Below are positions 10,555-18,882 of a DNA stretch of 50,252 nt, piece by piece. The stretch's first letter is position 1, and each line of letters opens with the position of its first letter. Made by a program: the position numbers and the translations under genes. The notes beneath the pieces are model-generated. The model did not search any database. It was not told the DNA's origin and saw nothing but the letters and a program-made list of their open reading frames with translations. Origin of the DNA: Nostoc sp. T09 (GTDB taxonomy: Bacteria > Cyanobacteriota > Cyanobacteriia > Cyanobacteriales > Nostocaceae); the NCBI RefSeq assembly GCF_002154695.1, contig NZ_MTAV01000125.1, positions 1 through 50,252 of the forward strand. Reading direction: 5' to 3'.

Positions 10555-10605
10555 CCTTTGTCATTGGTCATTTGTGTTTATAAAGGACTAATGATTAATG
10601 ACAGT
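10555..10605. repeat. heptamer-type repeat between archease and rtcB
   Basis: The segment contains TCATTGGTCATTTGTG and the inverted units GACTAATGATTAATGAC. It belongs to the same TCATT-type repeat family seen at about 2850, 3728, 13881, 32300 and 41877. Its position splits what looks like a two-gene rtcB/archease transcription unit. Confidence 0.45.
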
Positions 10606-10633
10606 TTTATATACGTATTAGCTTAGTTAGTTA

Positions 10634-11065
10634 TCAAACATCCAACACTAAAGTAGCTTCCAGACCTTTTTCTGTAGTCTGAATTGCCAGATTGTTATAA
10701 GTTACTGCCTTGATTAACTTATTCCAGTTTTTAACTGGTGCACCACTAACTTTTGCTTGTAAATTGTGCCGATCCAGATGCAGGATTTCAAATTGGTTAA
10801 ACCCCAAGCCTTCGCTTTCGTGCAGATACAAAAGTTCATTTAACCAAGCAACTAGTAGACTTTCGTAGTCTACGCCGTGGAGTTGAATATTACGGCTAAC
10901 TGGAGAATTGGCTCCTCGCTGGACAGATGCGATCGCATAAAGTCCATTTGCCGCCTGGATAAATAACTCTGCTAGATTTTGTCCCCATACACGATAAGCC
11001 CAATCAGCTGTATGTTCAACCTCCTCAAACCCTGCTAGTGAATTGAGGAAGTCTGGACTTTGCAT
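10634..11065 (-). CDS. archease, RtcB activator
   Basis: The ATG at 11065 (143 residues) is preferred because GGAGG lies 6 bases upstream; the outer TTG adds only four residues. The product has the archease features: a His-Thr-Ala-Asp motif near 18-21, a central Leu-Leu-Val-Ala-Trp-Leu-Asn-Glu-Leu-Leu helix, and a C-terminal Lys-Ala-Val-Thr-Tyr strand. The protein ends in Val-Leu-Asp-Val. Archease helps RtcB take up GTP so that it can turn over many times. The gene lies directly upstream of rtcB on the same strand, which supports the pairing. Confidence 0.94.
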   Translation of the reverse strand: MQSPDFLNSLAGFEEVEHTADWAYRVWGQNLAELFIQAANGLYAIASVQRGANSPVSRNIQLHGVDYESLLVAWLNELLYLHESEGLGFNQFEILHLDRHNLQAKVSGAPVKNWNKLIKAVTYNNLAIQTTEKGLEATLVLDV

Positions 11066-11248
11066 AAAAACCTCCAAGATTTTTCCATACTATCAACTGG
11101 AGGTTACTGATATTTCAATCTTTAGTTAGATTCAGGCGTAACTATCGGTTGAGTTAAAAGTAAAACTAAATAAACTGAAGCATTGCCTCAAGTAGATATT
11201 TTTGATATCAAACCATATATGTACACACGAAGTGGCTTCCCGTATGGT

Positions 11249-11278
11249 ACACAGATAAATATCGGTGTTTATCTGTGT
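11249..11278. terminator. hairpin downstream of the hydrolase gene
   Basis: ACACAGATAAA (11249-11259) and TTTATCTGTGT (11268-11278) form a perfect 11-bp stem with an 8-base loop. It lies 43 bases beyond the minus-strand hydrolase stop codon and before the archease promoter region. It could end the hydrolase transcript. Similar ATCTGTGTTCATCTGTGG-type sequence continues to 11290, so it may also be a member of an interspersed repeat. Confidence 0.45.
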
Positions 11279-11320
11279 TCATCTGTGGTTCCTTATATTT
11301 GATTTATATATAATTTCTAG

Positions 11321-12256
11321 TTACAAGAAATTTGTATCCCTAAGAAACTCAACAATCGCTGTATTTACATCTTTTGAAGAACCAGCTGCTGCATCGTGAC
11401 AGCAGTTAGGCAAAATTTGCAATTTCGCATTGGGGATAGATTTATGCAATTTTTCTCCATGAGTTACAGGAAACCAACTATCTTGCGCACCCCATAAAAT
11501 TAGTGTAGGGCATTGAATAGCGTTTAATTTATTTTGAATTTTACTAAGCAAATTTGGTTTCTGACTTTGCCAATGCTCAATTTCTCGTGCTGCTATTTGT
11601 AACTCTTCAGCAACTTTTACGAGAGTACCAGGAATTTCAATAAAAGGGTAAGTTATCCAATAGATATCTTCTTGGGTTAGCATTGATGGATCGAATAGCA
11701 CCCGACGCCTTTCGATTGCCATAACTTCTCTAAATAGAGGTGCAAACAAATATGCCAAACGCAAAGAGTCAATTGTTCCGATTATTTCTAGCGGCGTTTG
11801 AGCAAGCACCCACATCGCCCAATGCGGTAATTTTTCAGCAAAAATCGGTACATTAACGACTACTAAACGCCCTACTAAGCCGGGATATTGTTGAGCAAGA
11901 GAAAGGGCAATTAATCCTCCTAAAGATTCTGCAACAATTACAGGCGGTTCATCACATAATTCCTGAATTATTCGTGCTAGTTCAACAATTTGATGACCGC
12001 TATCTTCTCGCCTTGTCAAAGGTTTTTCTGAAAATCCGTAGCCTTTGGCATCAAAAGAAATTACCCGGCAATATTTAGATAATGGAGCGATACTATGACG
12101 CCAATTGTAGCTCCAAGTACCCATGCCATGTAATAAAATTAGCGGTTTACCTGTACCTTTTTCACCATAAGCAATTTGTACAGGATAACCTTGAGTATCA
12201 GTAATAATTACACTTTGTCGCCCTTGAGGAAAAGTCGCTTGCCACCAATCTTTCAT
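11321..12256 (-). CDS. alpha/beta hydrolase
   Basis: I favour the ATG at 12256 (311 residues, starting Met-Lys-Asp-Trp-Trp); a TTG 15 bases upstream is also possible. The fold signature is clear: His-Gly-Met-Gly oxyanion segment near residue 43, nucleophile elbow Glu-Ser-Leu-Gly-Gly with Ser near 111, acid in the Gly-Ala-Gln-Asp segment, and a Cys-His-Asp histidine close to the C-terminus. Substrate cannot be deduced; relatives include haloperoxidase-like and epoxide hydrolase-like enzymes. It begins 19 bases after the DUF4112 gene stop codon, so the two are probably co-transcribed. Confidence 0.85.
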   Translation of the reverse strand: MKDWWQATFPQGRQSVIITDTQGYPVQIAYGEKGTGKPLILLHGMGTWSYNWRHSIAPLSKYCRVISFDAKGYGFSEKPLTRREDSGHQIVELARIIQELCDEPPVIVAESLGGLIALSLAQQYPGLVGRLVVVNVPIFAEKLPHWAMWVLAQTPLEIIGTIDSLRLAYLFAPLFREVMAIERRRVLFDPSMLTQEDIYWITYPFIEIPGTLVKVAEELQIAAREIEHWQSQKPNLLSKIQNKLNAIQCPTLILWGAQDSWFPVTHGEKLHKSIPNAKLQILPNCCHDAAAGSSKDVNTAIVEFLRDTNFL

Positions 12257-12275
12257 TCCATTATCAATCAATTAT

Positions 12276-12782
12276 TTAACTACCACTTAAAGCTTGCCAC
12301 AGCCATCTAATTATTATCATAGGCAATATAACTAAGACAATGGCAATAAGCAACAATCCAGCTACAAGCGCTAAGATAAACCACTTATCTGCTTTTTTAG
12401 TTGGGATGGGAGACTGTAAGTGATTTTCTAATAGTTGAATATTAAGAGTATTAGCTTTCCAAGCAAAATCAAACAAGTCTCCCAGCATGGGGATAGAGCC
12501 TACCAAACCATCAATGATGATATTAAATACCATTCTGCCGAGAGTAGCTCTAGATGCACCTAATCGCGCTGCTTCTACAACAATGTAACCAGAAAGGATG
12601 ACTCCTACAACATCACCGCCTATAGGTAACAATCCTAAAATTGGATCTAGACCAACACTAACCTGGGTTCCGGGAACAGTAATCACATTATCCATCAGCC
12701 TACTGATCTGACGCAGCCGCTTTAAGGTAGGAGCCTTAGCATCAGGTTCAATAATGGGATATCGAGAAGGAGAATCAGGCAT
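12276..12782 (-). CDS. DUF4112 family membrane protein
   Basis: The 168-residue product carries the DUF4112 core (about 22-120). It has a Leu-Met-Asp-x2-Ile-x-Val-Pro-Gly-Thr segment, a glycine-rich Leu-Gly-Leu-Leu-Pro-Ile-Gly-Gly-Asp-Val hydrophobic turn, and a second Ile-Pro-x-Leu-Gly-Asp-Leu-Phe-Asp motif. A C-terminal hydrophobic helix spans about 133-160. The function of the family is unknown; it is presumed to be membrane-embedded. The start has no clear ribosome binding site. It overlaps no neighbour and leads into the hydrolase gene. Confidence 0.85.
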   Translation of the reverse strand: MPDSPSRYPIIEPDAKAPTLKRLRQISRLMDNVITVPGTQVSVGLDPILGLLPIGGDVVGVILSGYIVVEAARLGASRATLGRMVFNIIIDGLVGSIPMLGDLFDFAWKANTLNIQLLENHLQSPIPTKKADKWFILALVAGLLLIAIVLVILPMIIIRWLWQALSGS

Positions 12783-12837
12783 GAGTGCGATCGCTTTTTG
12801 AAGTTGAATAGTTAAGTATTTTACTGCTGTATATTAA

Positions 12838-13737
12838 TTAATTTTGTTTAAGAAGATTTGGTTGCCTGCGGGAACGCATATCTTCACCGACTGTAACGTT
12901 TAATTGATCGCCCACGAGGAGAACAAAGGCACTCATCCACAGCCAAAGCATTAGCACAATCACAGCCCCCACAGCACCATATACTTTATTGTAGTTACCA
13001 AAATTAGCCACATAAAGGCGAAACAACCCAGACAAAATGGCCCAAAAAACAGCAGCTAAACTGGCTCCTGGCATCATTGGTGTACCTGAATTCCACACGC
13101 TTGGACCATAGCGATAAACAAAGCTAAAGGCAAGAGCAACAATACTTAAAGCTACAGGCCAGCGTAATAGTCGCCAAAGATCTAACAAGAATACCAAAGA
13201 ATAATTTTCCAGCACCACTATTGCCAATATTAGGTCGCTGATAAACACTAAAAATGAAGCCAATACTAAAAGCAACATAGTACCGACTGTTAGTCCCAGA
13301 GAAACTAGTTTAGCTTTCCAAAAGGGACGCATGTTTTCGGGGGGAATTTGATGAATTTGATCTAGCGCTGTCATCGCAGTACTTACCGCACCCGAAGCAG
13401 TCCAAATTGCGATCGCAAAGCTCAGAGAAAACAAACCGCTATTTTTGGAATGAGCGATTTCTGTTGTGGCAAAATCCCGAATTATAACTAGTGCTGCTTC
13501 CGGTGCAATTTGACTGATCTGCGCCGCTAGTTGTTTAAAGGTGTATTGTAAGGATTCTGCAAATAAGCCAATGGCTGTGAAGAAAGCCAGAATTGCTGGA
13601 AATAAAGACAACATGGCGTTGAAAGCAATTTCTGAAGCAAGTCCCAAAAGTCGTCTTTCGATTGTCCTAGCAACAGTTTTCTTGAGGGTGCGCCAGTTGA
13701 GATGGCGAAAGAAGCGGACAAAACGAGGCTGGTACAT
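12838..13737 (-). CDS. YihY/virulence factor BrkB family membrane protein
   Basis: The 299-residue product has about six membrane segments and the family's typical early motif, Ala-Phe-x-Ala-Met-Leu-Ser-Leu-Phe-Pro-Ala, near residue 38-50. It also has the late Tyr-Gly-Ala-Val-Gly-Ala-Val-Ile-Val-Leu-Met-Leu-Trp-Leu segment near 253-268. The family was once called ribonuclease BN by mistake; its role is unresolved, though transport or envelope functions have been suggested. It lies upstream of the DUF4112 gene on the same strand with a 55-base gap. Confidence 0.9.
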   Translation of the reverse strand: MYQPRFVRFFRHLNWRTLKKTVARTIERRLLGLASEIAFNAMLSLFPAILAFFTAIGLFAESLQYTFKQLAAQISQIAPEAALVIIRDFATTEIAHSKNSGLFSLSFAIAIWTASGAVSTAMTALDQIHQIPPENMRPFWKAKLVSLGLTVGTMLLLVLASFLVFISDLILAIVVLENYSLVFLLDLWRLLRWPVALSIVALAFSFVYRYGPSVWNSGTPMMPGASLAAVFWAILSGLFRLYVANFGNYNKVYGAVGAVIVLMLWLWMSAFVLLVGDQLNVTVGEDMRSRRQPNLLKQN

Positions 13738-13880
13738 GACTGTGGTGTTCTGAGTGCTGATTCAAATAATTTGCCAAATTTCCAGTACTCAGCACTTTAT
13801 TTATTTTTACATTTTTTACCAAAATAATACTGATATGAGAGCAGCAAGGGAGTAGGAAGCAAGAGCAATGCCCAATGCCT

Positions 13881-13922
13881 ATTGACTATTGACTATTGAG
13901 CAATGACTATTGACTATTAACT
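13881..13922. repeat. ATTGACT heptamer array
   Basis: The segment is made of repeated ATTGACT units with one interruption. It is an example of the short tandemly repeated heptamers (STRR type) known from heterocystous cyanobacteria. It ends 15 bases before the start of the coiled-coil gene, so it lies inside that gene's leader. Confidence 0.65.
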
Positions 13923-13936
13923 AACCAACAATCTCT

Positions 13937-14410
13937 ATGAGTCAAGACTTAACAACACAATGGTTGACTGAAATCCAGTCCCTCAAACAGCAGATGATAG
14001 CAATTGGGCGCGATCGCGACGCAGCTTGGGAAAGCGCGGAGAAGTGGCGTAAACTCTATAACACAGAGGCAGAGCAACGCCGCACCGATACTCAGCTATC
14101 TCAACAAGCGATCGCATCTCTAAAAGCAGAATTGCAAAAAGTTCAAGGTTTGGATACACAGGCACTTCCTGATGCCACAGCAGTAACGGCTATCCAACAG
14201 GAAATTGAACAACTCCAGTCTGTGGAAGAGTTGAAAACTAAATTAGTTACAGCCATCAAAGAACGCGATCGCCTGTTACAAGCTTTGAAAACTGAGCAAG
14301 ACAACCACGCCCAAACCCGCGACAACTTAACTACCGCTTTGGGTGATGCTATTGATGGCTGGACGCGGGAGCGAGTTGCTCTCGAACATGATACGCAACC
14401 GACTCTTTGA
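13937..14410 (+). CDS. coiled-coil protein, unknown function
   Basis: The 157-residue product is highly charged and rich in Glu, Gln, Lys and Ala. Helical heptad-like patterns run through most of its length (about 5-140). There is no signal peptide, membrane segment or catalytic motif. Related short coiled-coil proteins are common in filamentous cyanobacteria, but I do not know a function. The start ATG follows a heptamer repeat and has no clear ribosome binding site. Two HIP1-like sites lie inside the gene, so it looks native rather than foreign. Confidence 0.75.
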   Translation: MSQDLTTQWLTEIQSLKQQMIAIGRDRDAAWESAEKWRKLYNTEAEQRRTDTQLSQQAIASLKAELQKVQGLDTQALPDATAVTAIQQEIEQLQSVEELKTKLVTAIKERDRLLQALKTEQDNHAQTRDNLTTALGDAIDGWTRERVALEHDTQPTL

Positions 14411-14454
14411 GAAGCCGCACCCGACGCGGGAACGTTTCAGAAGCCAGATACAGG

Positions 14455-14499
14455 AAGACGCGGAGGAAGATGTTGTTTAATCAATTTTCCCCGCGTCTT
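14455..14499. terminator. inverted repeat between convergent genes
   Basis: AAGACGCGG (14455-14463) and CCGCGTCTT (14491-14499) are perfect 9-bp inverted copies with a 27-base loop. They lie between the convergent coiled-coil and thrC genes. The long loop makes it a weak terminator candidate, and it may instead be a repeat. Confidence 0.4.
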
Positions 14500-14561
14500 T
14501 GCCTCCCTATGTGTCTGTGTTGGTTTATCTAAGTACCTTCTTGTTGCAAAATTTTGAATTT

Positions 14562-15653
14562 TTAAAATCCCATCGCCTCGGCTACTGCTCCCAGTTCTGC
14601 CTCAATACCCTGTTTAAATTGACTGTGACTGTGTTTAATGGCTGTATCTGGGTCTTTTAGACCATTGCCAGTGAGGACGCAAACTACTGTTGCTCCTGTA
14701 GGAATTTGGTCTTTCACCTGCAACAGCCCTGCTACAGAAGCAGCACTGGCAGGCTCACAAAATATGCCTTCAGATGATGCCAATAATCGGTAAGCATCGA
14801 GAATTTCGGCATCGGTGACGGCGTGGAAGTTTCCTTGACTAGCTGATTTAACAGCGATCGCTTTTTCCCAACTCGCCGGATTGCCAATGCGAATAGCTGT
14901 TGCCAAGGTTTCTGGATGCTGTACTGGCTGACCGTGTACTAAGGGGGCCGCGCCTGCTGCTTGAAATCCCATCACCTTGGGTAAGCGATCGCATTTCCCG
15001 GCTTGATGATATTGGCAAAATCCCATCCAGTATGCTGAGATATTACCCGCGTTACCTACTGGGATACACAGCCAGTCTGGAGCATTACCCAACACATCAA
15101 CAATTTCAAACGCAGCTGTTTTCTGCCCTTCTAAGCGGTAAGGATTTACCGAATTCACCAAAGTGATCGGATAGGTTTGCGCCATCTCGCGGACGATTTC
15201 TAAGGCGCGGTCAAAATTACCTTTTACAGCCAGTACCTCAGCCCCATAAAGTAAAGCCTGCGCCAACTTACCTAGCGCCACATAACCATCAGGAATTAGC
15301 ACAAAGGCACTCATTCCCCCACGCCTAGCGTAAGCTGCTGCTGCTGCTGAGGTGTTGCCTGTACTGGCACAAATCACTGCCTTCGCCCCTGCTTCTTTAG
15401 CCTTGGAAATTGCCATTGTCATTCCCCGGTCTTTGAAGCTACCAGTGGGGTTAAGACCGTCGTATTTGACAAAAACACGCACTTGTCTGCCGATAATTTC
15501 AGCGAGCGCCGGCGCTGGGATTAGAGGCGTGTTACCCTCCAACAGGGTGACAACCGGCGTTTTTTCGCTGACAGGCAAGTACTCACGATAGGCTTCTATC
15601 AGTCCGGGCCAGGGTTGGCGATGAGATTTAGCAACAGACAGGCTTACAGTCAC
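14562..15653 (-). CDS. thrC: threonine synthase
   Basis: The 363-residue product is a PLP enzyme that converts O-phosphohomoserine to threonine. The PLP lysine is Lys74 in [10 protein letters not shown]. The Ser-Thr-Gly-Asn-Thr-Ser phosphate-binding loop follows near 100, and a late Thr-Gly-Asn-Gly-Leu-Lys-Asp loop lies near 328-334. The N-terminal Trp-x-Gly-Leu-Ile-Glu-Ala-Tyr-Arg block is typical of cyanobacterial threonine synthases and supports the GTG start, though no clear ribosome binding site is seen. Length and motifs are those of the short threonine synthase class. Confidence 0.94.
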   Translation of the reverse strand: MTVSLSVAKSHRQPWPGLIEAYREYLPVSEKTPVVTLLEGNTPLIPAPALAEIIGRQVRVFVKYDGLNPTGSFKDRGMTMAISKAKEAGAKAVICASTGNTSAAAAAYARRGGMSAFVLIPDGYVALGKLAQALLYGAEVLAVKGNFDRALEIVREMAQTYPITLVNSVNPYRLEGQKTAAFEIVDVLGNAPDWLCIPVGNAGNISAYWMGFCQYHQAGKCDRLPKVMGFQAAGAAPLVHGQPVQHPETLATAIRIGNPASWEKAIAVKSASQGNFHAVTDAEILDAYRLLASSEGIFCEPASAASVAGLLQVKDQIPTGATVVCVLTGNGLKDPDTAIKHSHSQFKQGIEAELGAVAEAMGF

Positions 15654-16002
15654 GGTTATTTATACAAATTTTTAGTACAAACAGAAAAATACCAGGGGTA
15701 GATATCTTGCACCACGAGACAGTCTCATTACAAGCAGAAAGAAATTTCTGATGGTGCAGGCGTTTTACCTATAACTTTTATTTACCATTTTCCCAGGCAG
15801 CTTTGCCAGAAGTTTTGTCACAAAAGGATCGCAGGTGTGATGTTTTCTCTGGAACACAGTCATCACAATTTGAGTCTCTTATCACAAATCTAAAAACCTA
15901 TTAGAGTAAATGATGTAAAATATACAATCTTTTAACAAAGCTTAAAACTACATTATTATAATATCTCTAATGGTGTGAGTTGAGTTGTGGATCTAGTTAA
16001 CT
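15654..16002. other. intergenic region between divergent genes
   Basis: These 349 bases separate thrC and the small gene at 16003 and should contain both promoters. I see a small palindrome TTTTGTCACAAAA near 15814 and several TGTGA/TCACA half-sites at non-canonical spacing. No coding sequence is seen. Confidence 0.45.
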
Positions 16003-16200
16003 ATGTCTACCTGTTCATCTAGTGTTTCCGATCGCGTGTCCCAAGCTGCCTGGGCAAGCAAGTTAAACAAGTCTTATTACCAAGACGATCAGCAAGTTAA
16101 ATTTATGCACTTGCAAGCAGAGATAGACTCTTTGCTCATGCAGTTGCAGAATCTCAAGCAGCAACGCCTGTCTAGCAATAGTCAAGAACAAGAAGTCTAG
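16003..16200 (+). CDS. small protein of 65 residues, unknown
   Basis: The product has a Ser-rich start, an Ala-Trp-Ala-Ser-Lys-Leu segment near 17-22 and a C-terminal helical stretch (about 35-58) rich in Leu, Gln and Lys that could form a short coiled coil. There is no signal peptide or membrane segment. The ATG has no strong ribosome binding site. Codon choice and a GATCGCG site resemble neighbouring genes. I cannot assign a role. Confidence 0.6.
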   Translation: MSTCSSSVSDRVSQAAWASKLNKSYYQDDQQVKFMHLQAEIDSLLMQLQNLKQQRLSSNSQEQEV

Positions 16201-16330
16201 AAATTTTGTTAGGGTTTTGGATTGTTAAATTTGTCCCTTGTCTATGCTGCTAGTAGTAGCTAATTGGGGCAATACACCAAACACAATCGAAAACCCAAAC
16301 CACAGAGCGATCGCCATAGTTAAGAAACTG

Positions 16331-18694
16331 CTATTCAAAGCGCTGATTTTTTTGTGACCAACGCTTGAGGCTATACTTATCGCCATTCTCTACTAACAAA
16401 GCTAGAGACTGTCCATCTGAAAGCTTGGCGATCGCTGTCAGTGCTTGCTCGGAATTTCTTTGAAAATCAGTATAAAGTACTTTACCGCTATCAGACAAGA
16501 TCAGGGTACGGGGACGGAATAAATTTTCTTCCTGCTTCTGTTCTCCATAAAGCGATTGCTTCAAAGATGCTATTGCTTCTGCTGAGATAGTTAGTACAGT
16601 TTCTGTTTGAGAATTATTTGTTAAATTCATTACTTGTACAGGCCAATAGCCTAGTGCTTGTAGCATCTGTGCCAAGTTAGGCCTAGCGCCATTGGGAATG
16701 TGACCAGATTGTTGTAAAGTCTGCCACACAGTCGGCAGCATTGCCGTTACTCTGGCTGGATCTTGTTGATATAGTTCTTCCAGAGTGATGGGAGAAGGTT
16801 GTACCCATTCTAAGGCAGCATCTGTCAAGGCTAAAGGCTGGGGTTGGAGAAGATTATTTTGATTATTAGCAATTTTTTGTCCGGCAACTAGTAACCGCAA
16901 ACCCCCCCCTTGTAATTTCACCCCTTTAATTGTGGCGGTAGTTATTTGTTGTTCTCCATTTGGCAACCAAACCACAAGTAAAATTCCTGGGTCAGAATTG
17001 ATGCCCAATGTTTCCCAGATAAATTTGGCAGGAGAAGTGTTAGGTAGCTGCAAACTTCCAAAAGGGAAATTGAGCCAGCGTTTACCGTCATTAAATGCAC
17101 TCACCTCTACCTGATACCAAATTTCGTTATCCATCAGTTGGAAGTCTGCTTTTGGGTTTGGTCTGAGCCAATCACTGCTGATTACTTGAGTGAGGGGTTG
17201 CACTGAACCTAAAATTCGGCTTGGGTGACCAGAAATGATTTTAGGTCTGACTCCTTCATTACTAAGGCGTACTAATAGATCCTGAATCCGGGTAAGAGTA
17301 TCTGGCGTAATTTTTGGTTGTGCCTCCAACCAAGAAATTGCCCGTTCTTCCCCTCGTTGAACAGCTAAAATCAATGCTCCCCAAGCTTGTACCTCCGGTC
17401 TATTTGGGTTAACTCGCAATGCTGTTGTGGTACGATTCCACAACCGTCCCCCATCCATTTGTAGTAGAGTGGCAATTTCTAGGACATTCTCCGAAGAAGC
17501 TTCAAATACCTCTAAAGCTTTCGCCCAGCGACCATCAATCAAATCTGCTAGTACCTGTTGACTTGGAATTGCCCAAACCTTATCAGCTTGGGTTTTGGTT
17601 AGTTGGGAGTGTAAGCCAATCAAATCAATTTGCGCCTGTGCCGCTTCCGGAAGCACCTCTTTTCGTTGTTTCTGAAAAGATTTCAACCACTCGAAGGCTG
17701 GTGTCCACAGTCCACTACGGGCAAGTAACAAAGCATTTTGGTAAGCAGTATCTTTGAGGACTGGTGTTTTCAGAGAAATTTCTTCTAGTTGAATCGGGTT
17801 GAGGAATAACTTAATAGCTTTGACTTGGTAAATGCGTAACTGTGGTTCTAAACCTACTGTTTGATCGATGACTAATTCTTTAACAGTACTACCAGTTACC
17901 TGCTGCCATTTAGGCACTTGTCCATTGGGACTTTTCCACGACAACATCTGTTGGAGTTTACTGCGTTGTGGATTGTAGTAGACAATGTGACCGTAGGCGA
18001 TCGCACCAGTTCCTTGTTGGAGTTTACCTTGTAAATCAAACCAAAAACCTGATGATGGTGTCTCACCATCAAAGCGCTTGACTTCATCTAATGGTAAAGG
18101 AATGCTGTTTTCTGAGTTTTCTAGTTTAGTCTCATCAGAAGCAGCCAACACAAAGGATTCTTCTGGCCCGGTGATGGGTAATTGCGCCACAAGACGGTAA
18201 TATTTTTCTGTCTGGGATTGGAATTCCAAGTCTTTGGCTTGCTGATAAACCCTTAGTTCTACAACTACTTGACAATCAAACTGACAATTAGGTCGCTGTT
18301 GCAAAACTGGCAGTAAAAAAGAGTTTTCTTTATCTTGCTCCAAAGCTAGGGTTTTCCCAGCTATACGTTTTTGTTTACTGAGGCTGTTTTGTATTTGTTT
18401 AAAGGTCTGAGGACGCTCACCGTAATTACCGACGGAAATTTGTGCCCATTCTGGTAAAAATTTATTTAGCCAAATAATTTGTTCTGGATTGAATATAAAT
18501 AGAATGCTGATCCAGGCAAAAGTTATAAGTAAACCCACACTGCTCAACAATGCCGCGATCGCTAGCGTTGATGTTAGCAAATTTCCCAGTTGAGTATTGT
18601 TCTGGGGTTTTTTAAAGAGATGTTTGATCCTACTTGCACGAGGCTGATTTTGCCCTAAGGGCTTTGCCGTCAGCTTTCGCAACCGATTTGCCAT
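16331..18694 (-). CDS. large membrane-anchored protein, unknown function
   Basis: With the ATG at 18694 the product has 787 residues; a GTG four codons upstream is equally possible. A basic N-terminus (about 1-35) is followed by one strong hydrophobic segment near 40-70. The remaining 700 residues are predicted to lie outside the cytoplasm by the positive-inside rule. A paired-cysteine segment (Cys-Gln-Phe-Asp-Cys) lies near 140. A helical middle part (about 310-430) resembles repeat-type helices, and beta-rich stretches follow. I do not recognise a domain or catalytic motif. It is divergent from the porin gene at 18883, and both may serve the cell envelope. Confidence 0.8.
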   Translation of the reverse strand: MANRLRKLTAKPLGQNQPRASRIKHLFKKPQNNTQLGNLLTSTLAIAALLSSVGLLITFAWISILFIFNPEQIIWLNKFLPEWAQISVGNYGERPQTFKQIQNSLSKQKRIAGKTLALEQDKENSFLLPVLQQRPNCQFDCQVVVELRVYQQAKDLEFQSQTEKYYRLVAQLPITGPEESFVLAASDETKLENSENSIPLPLDEVKRFDGETPSSGFWFDLQGKLQQGTGAIAYGHIVYYNPQRSKLQQMLSWKSPNGQVPKWQQVTGSTVKELVIDQTVGLEPQLRIYQVKAIKLFLNPIQLEEISLKTPVLKDTAYQNALLLARSGLWTPAFEWLKSFQKQRKEVLPEAAQAQIDLIGLHSQLTKTQADKVWAIPSQQVLADLIDGRWAKALEVFEASSENVLEIATLLQMDGGRLWNRTTTALRVNPNRPEVQAWGALILAVQRGEERAISWLEAQPKITPDTLTRIQDLLVRLSNEGVRPKIISGHPSRILGSVQPLTQVISSDWLRPNPKADFQLMDNEIWYQVEVSAFNDGKRWLNFPFGSLQLPNTSPAKFIWETLGINSDPGILLVVWLPNGEQQITTATIKGVKLQGGGLRLLVAGQKIANNQNNLLQPQPLALTDAALEWVQPSPITLEELYQQDPARVTAMLPTVWQTLQQSGHIPNGARPNLAQMLQALGYWPVQVMNLTNNSQTETVLTISAEAIASLKQSLYGEQKQEENLFRPRTLILSDSGKVLYTDFQRNSEQALTAIAKLSDGQSLALLVENGDKYSLKRWSQKNQRFE

Positions 18695-18882
18695 GCTAAT
18701 TTTCACTCTATCCAGAGAGTATATTTGGGCTAGTTAATTTATCTTTTATACTCGCGCTTGTTAGATATTGCCCAGATTTTTTTTAATCTAGTTTATTATA
18801 AAATACGTAATTATACTAATGCTATTAATAGATAATTTTACATACACTCATGGCTTATATATATGATATTGAGTAAAATAAA

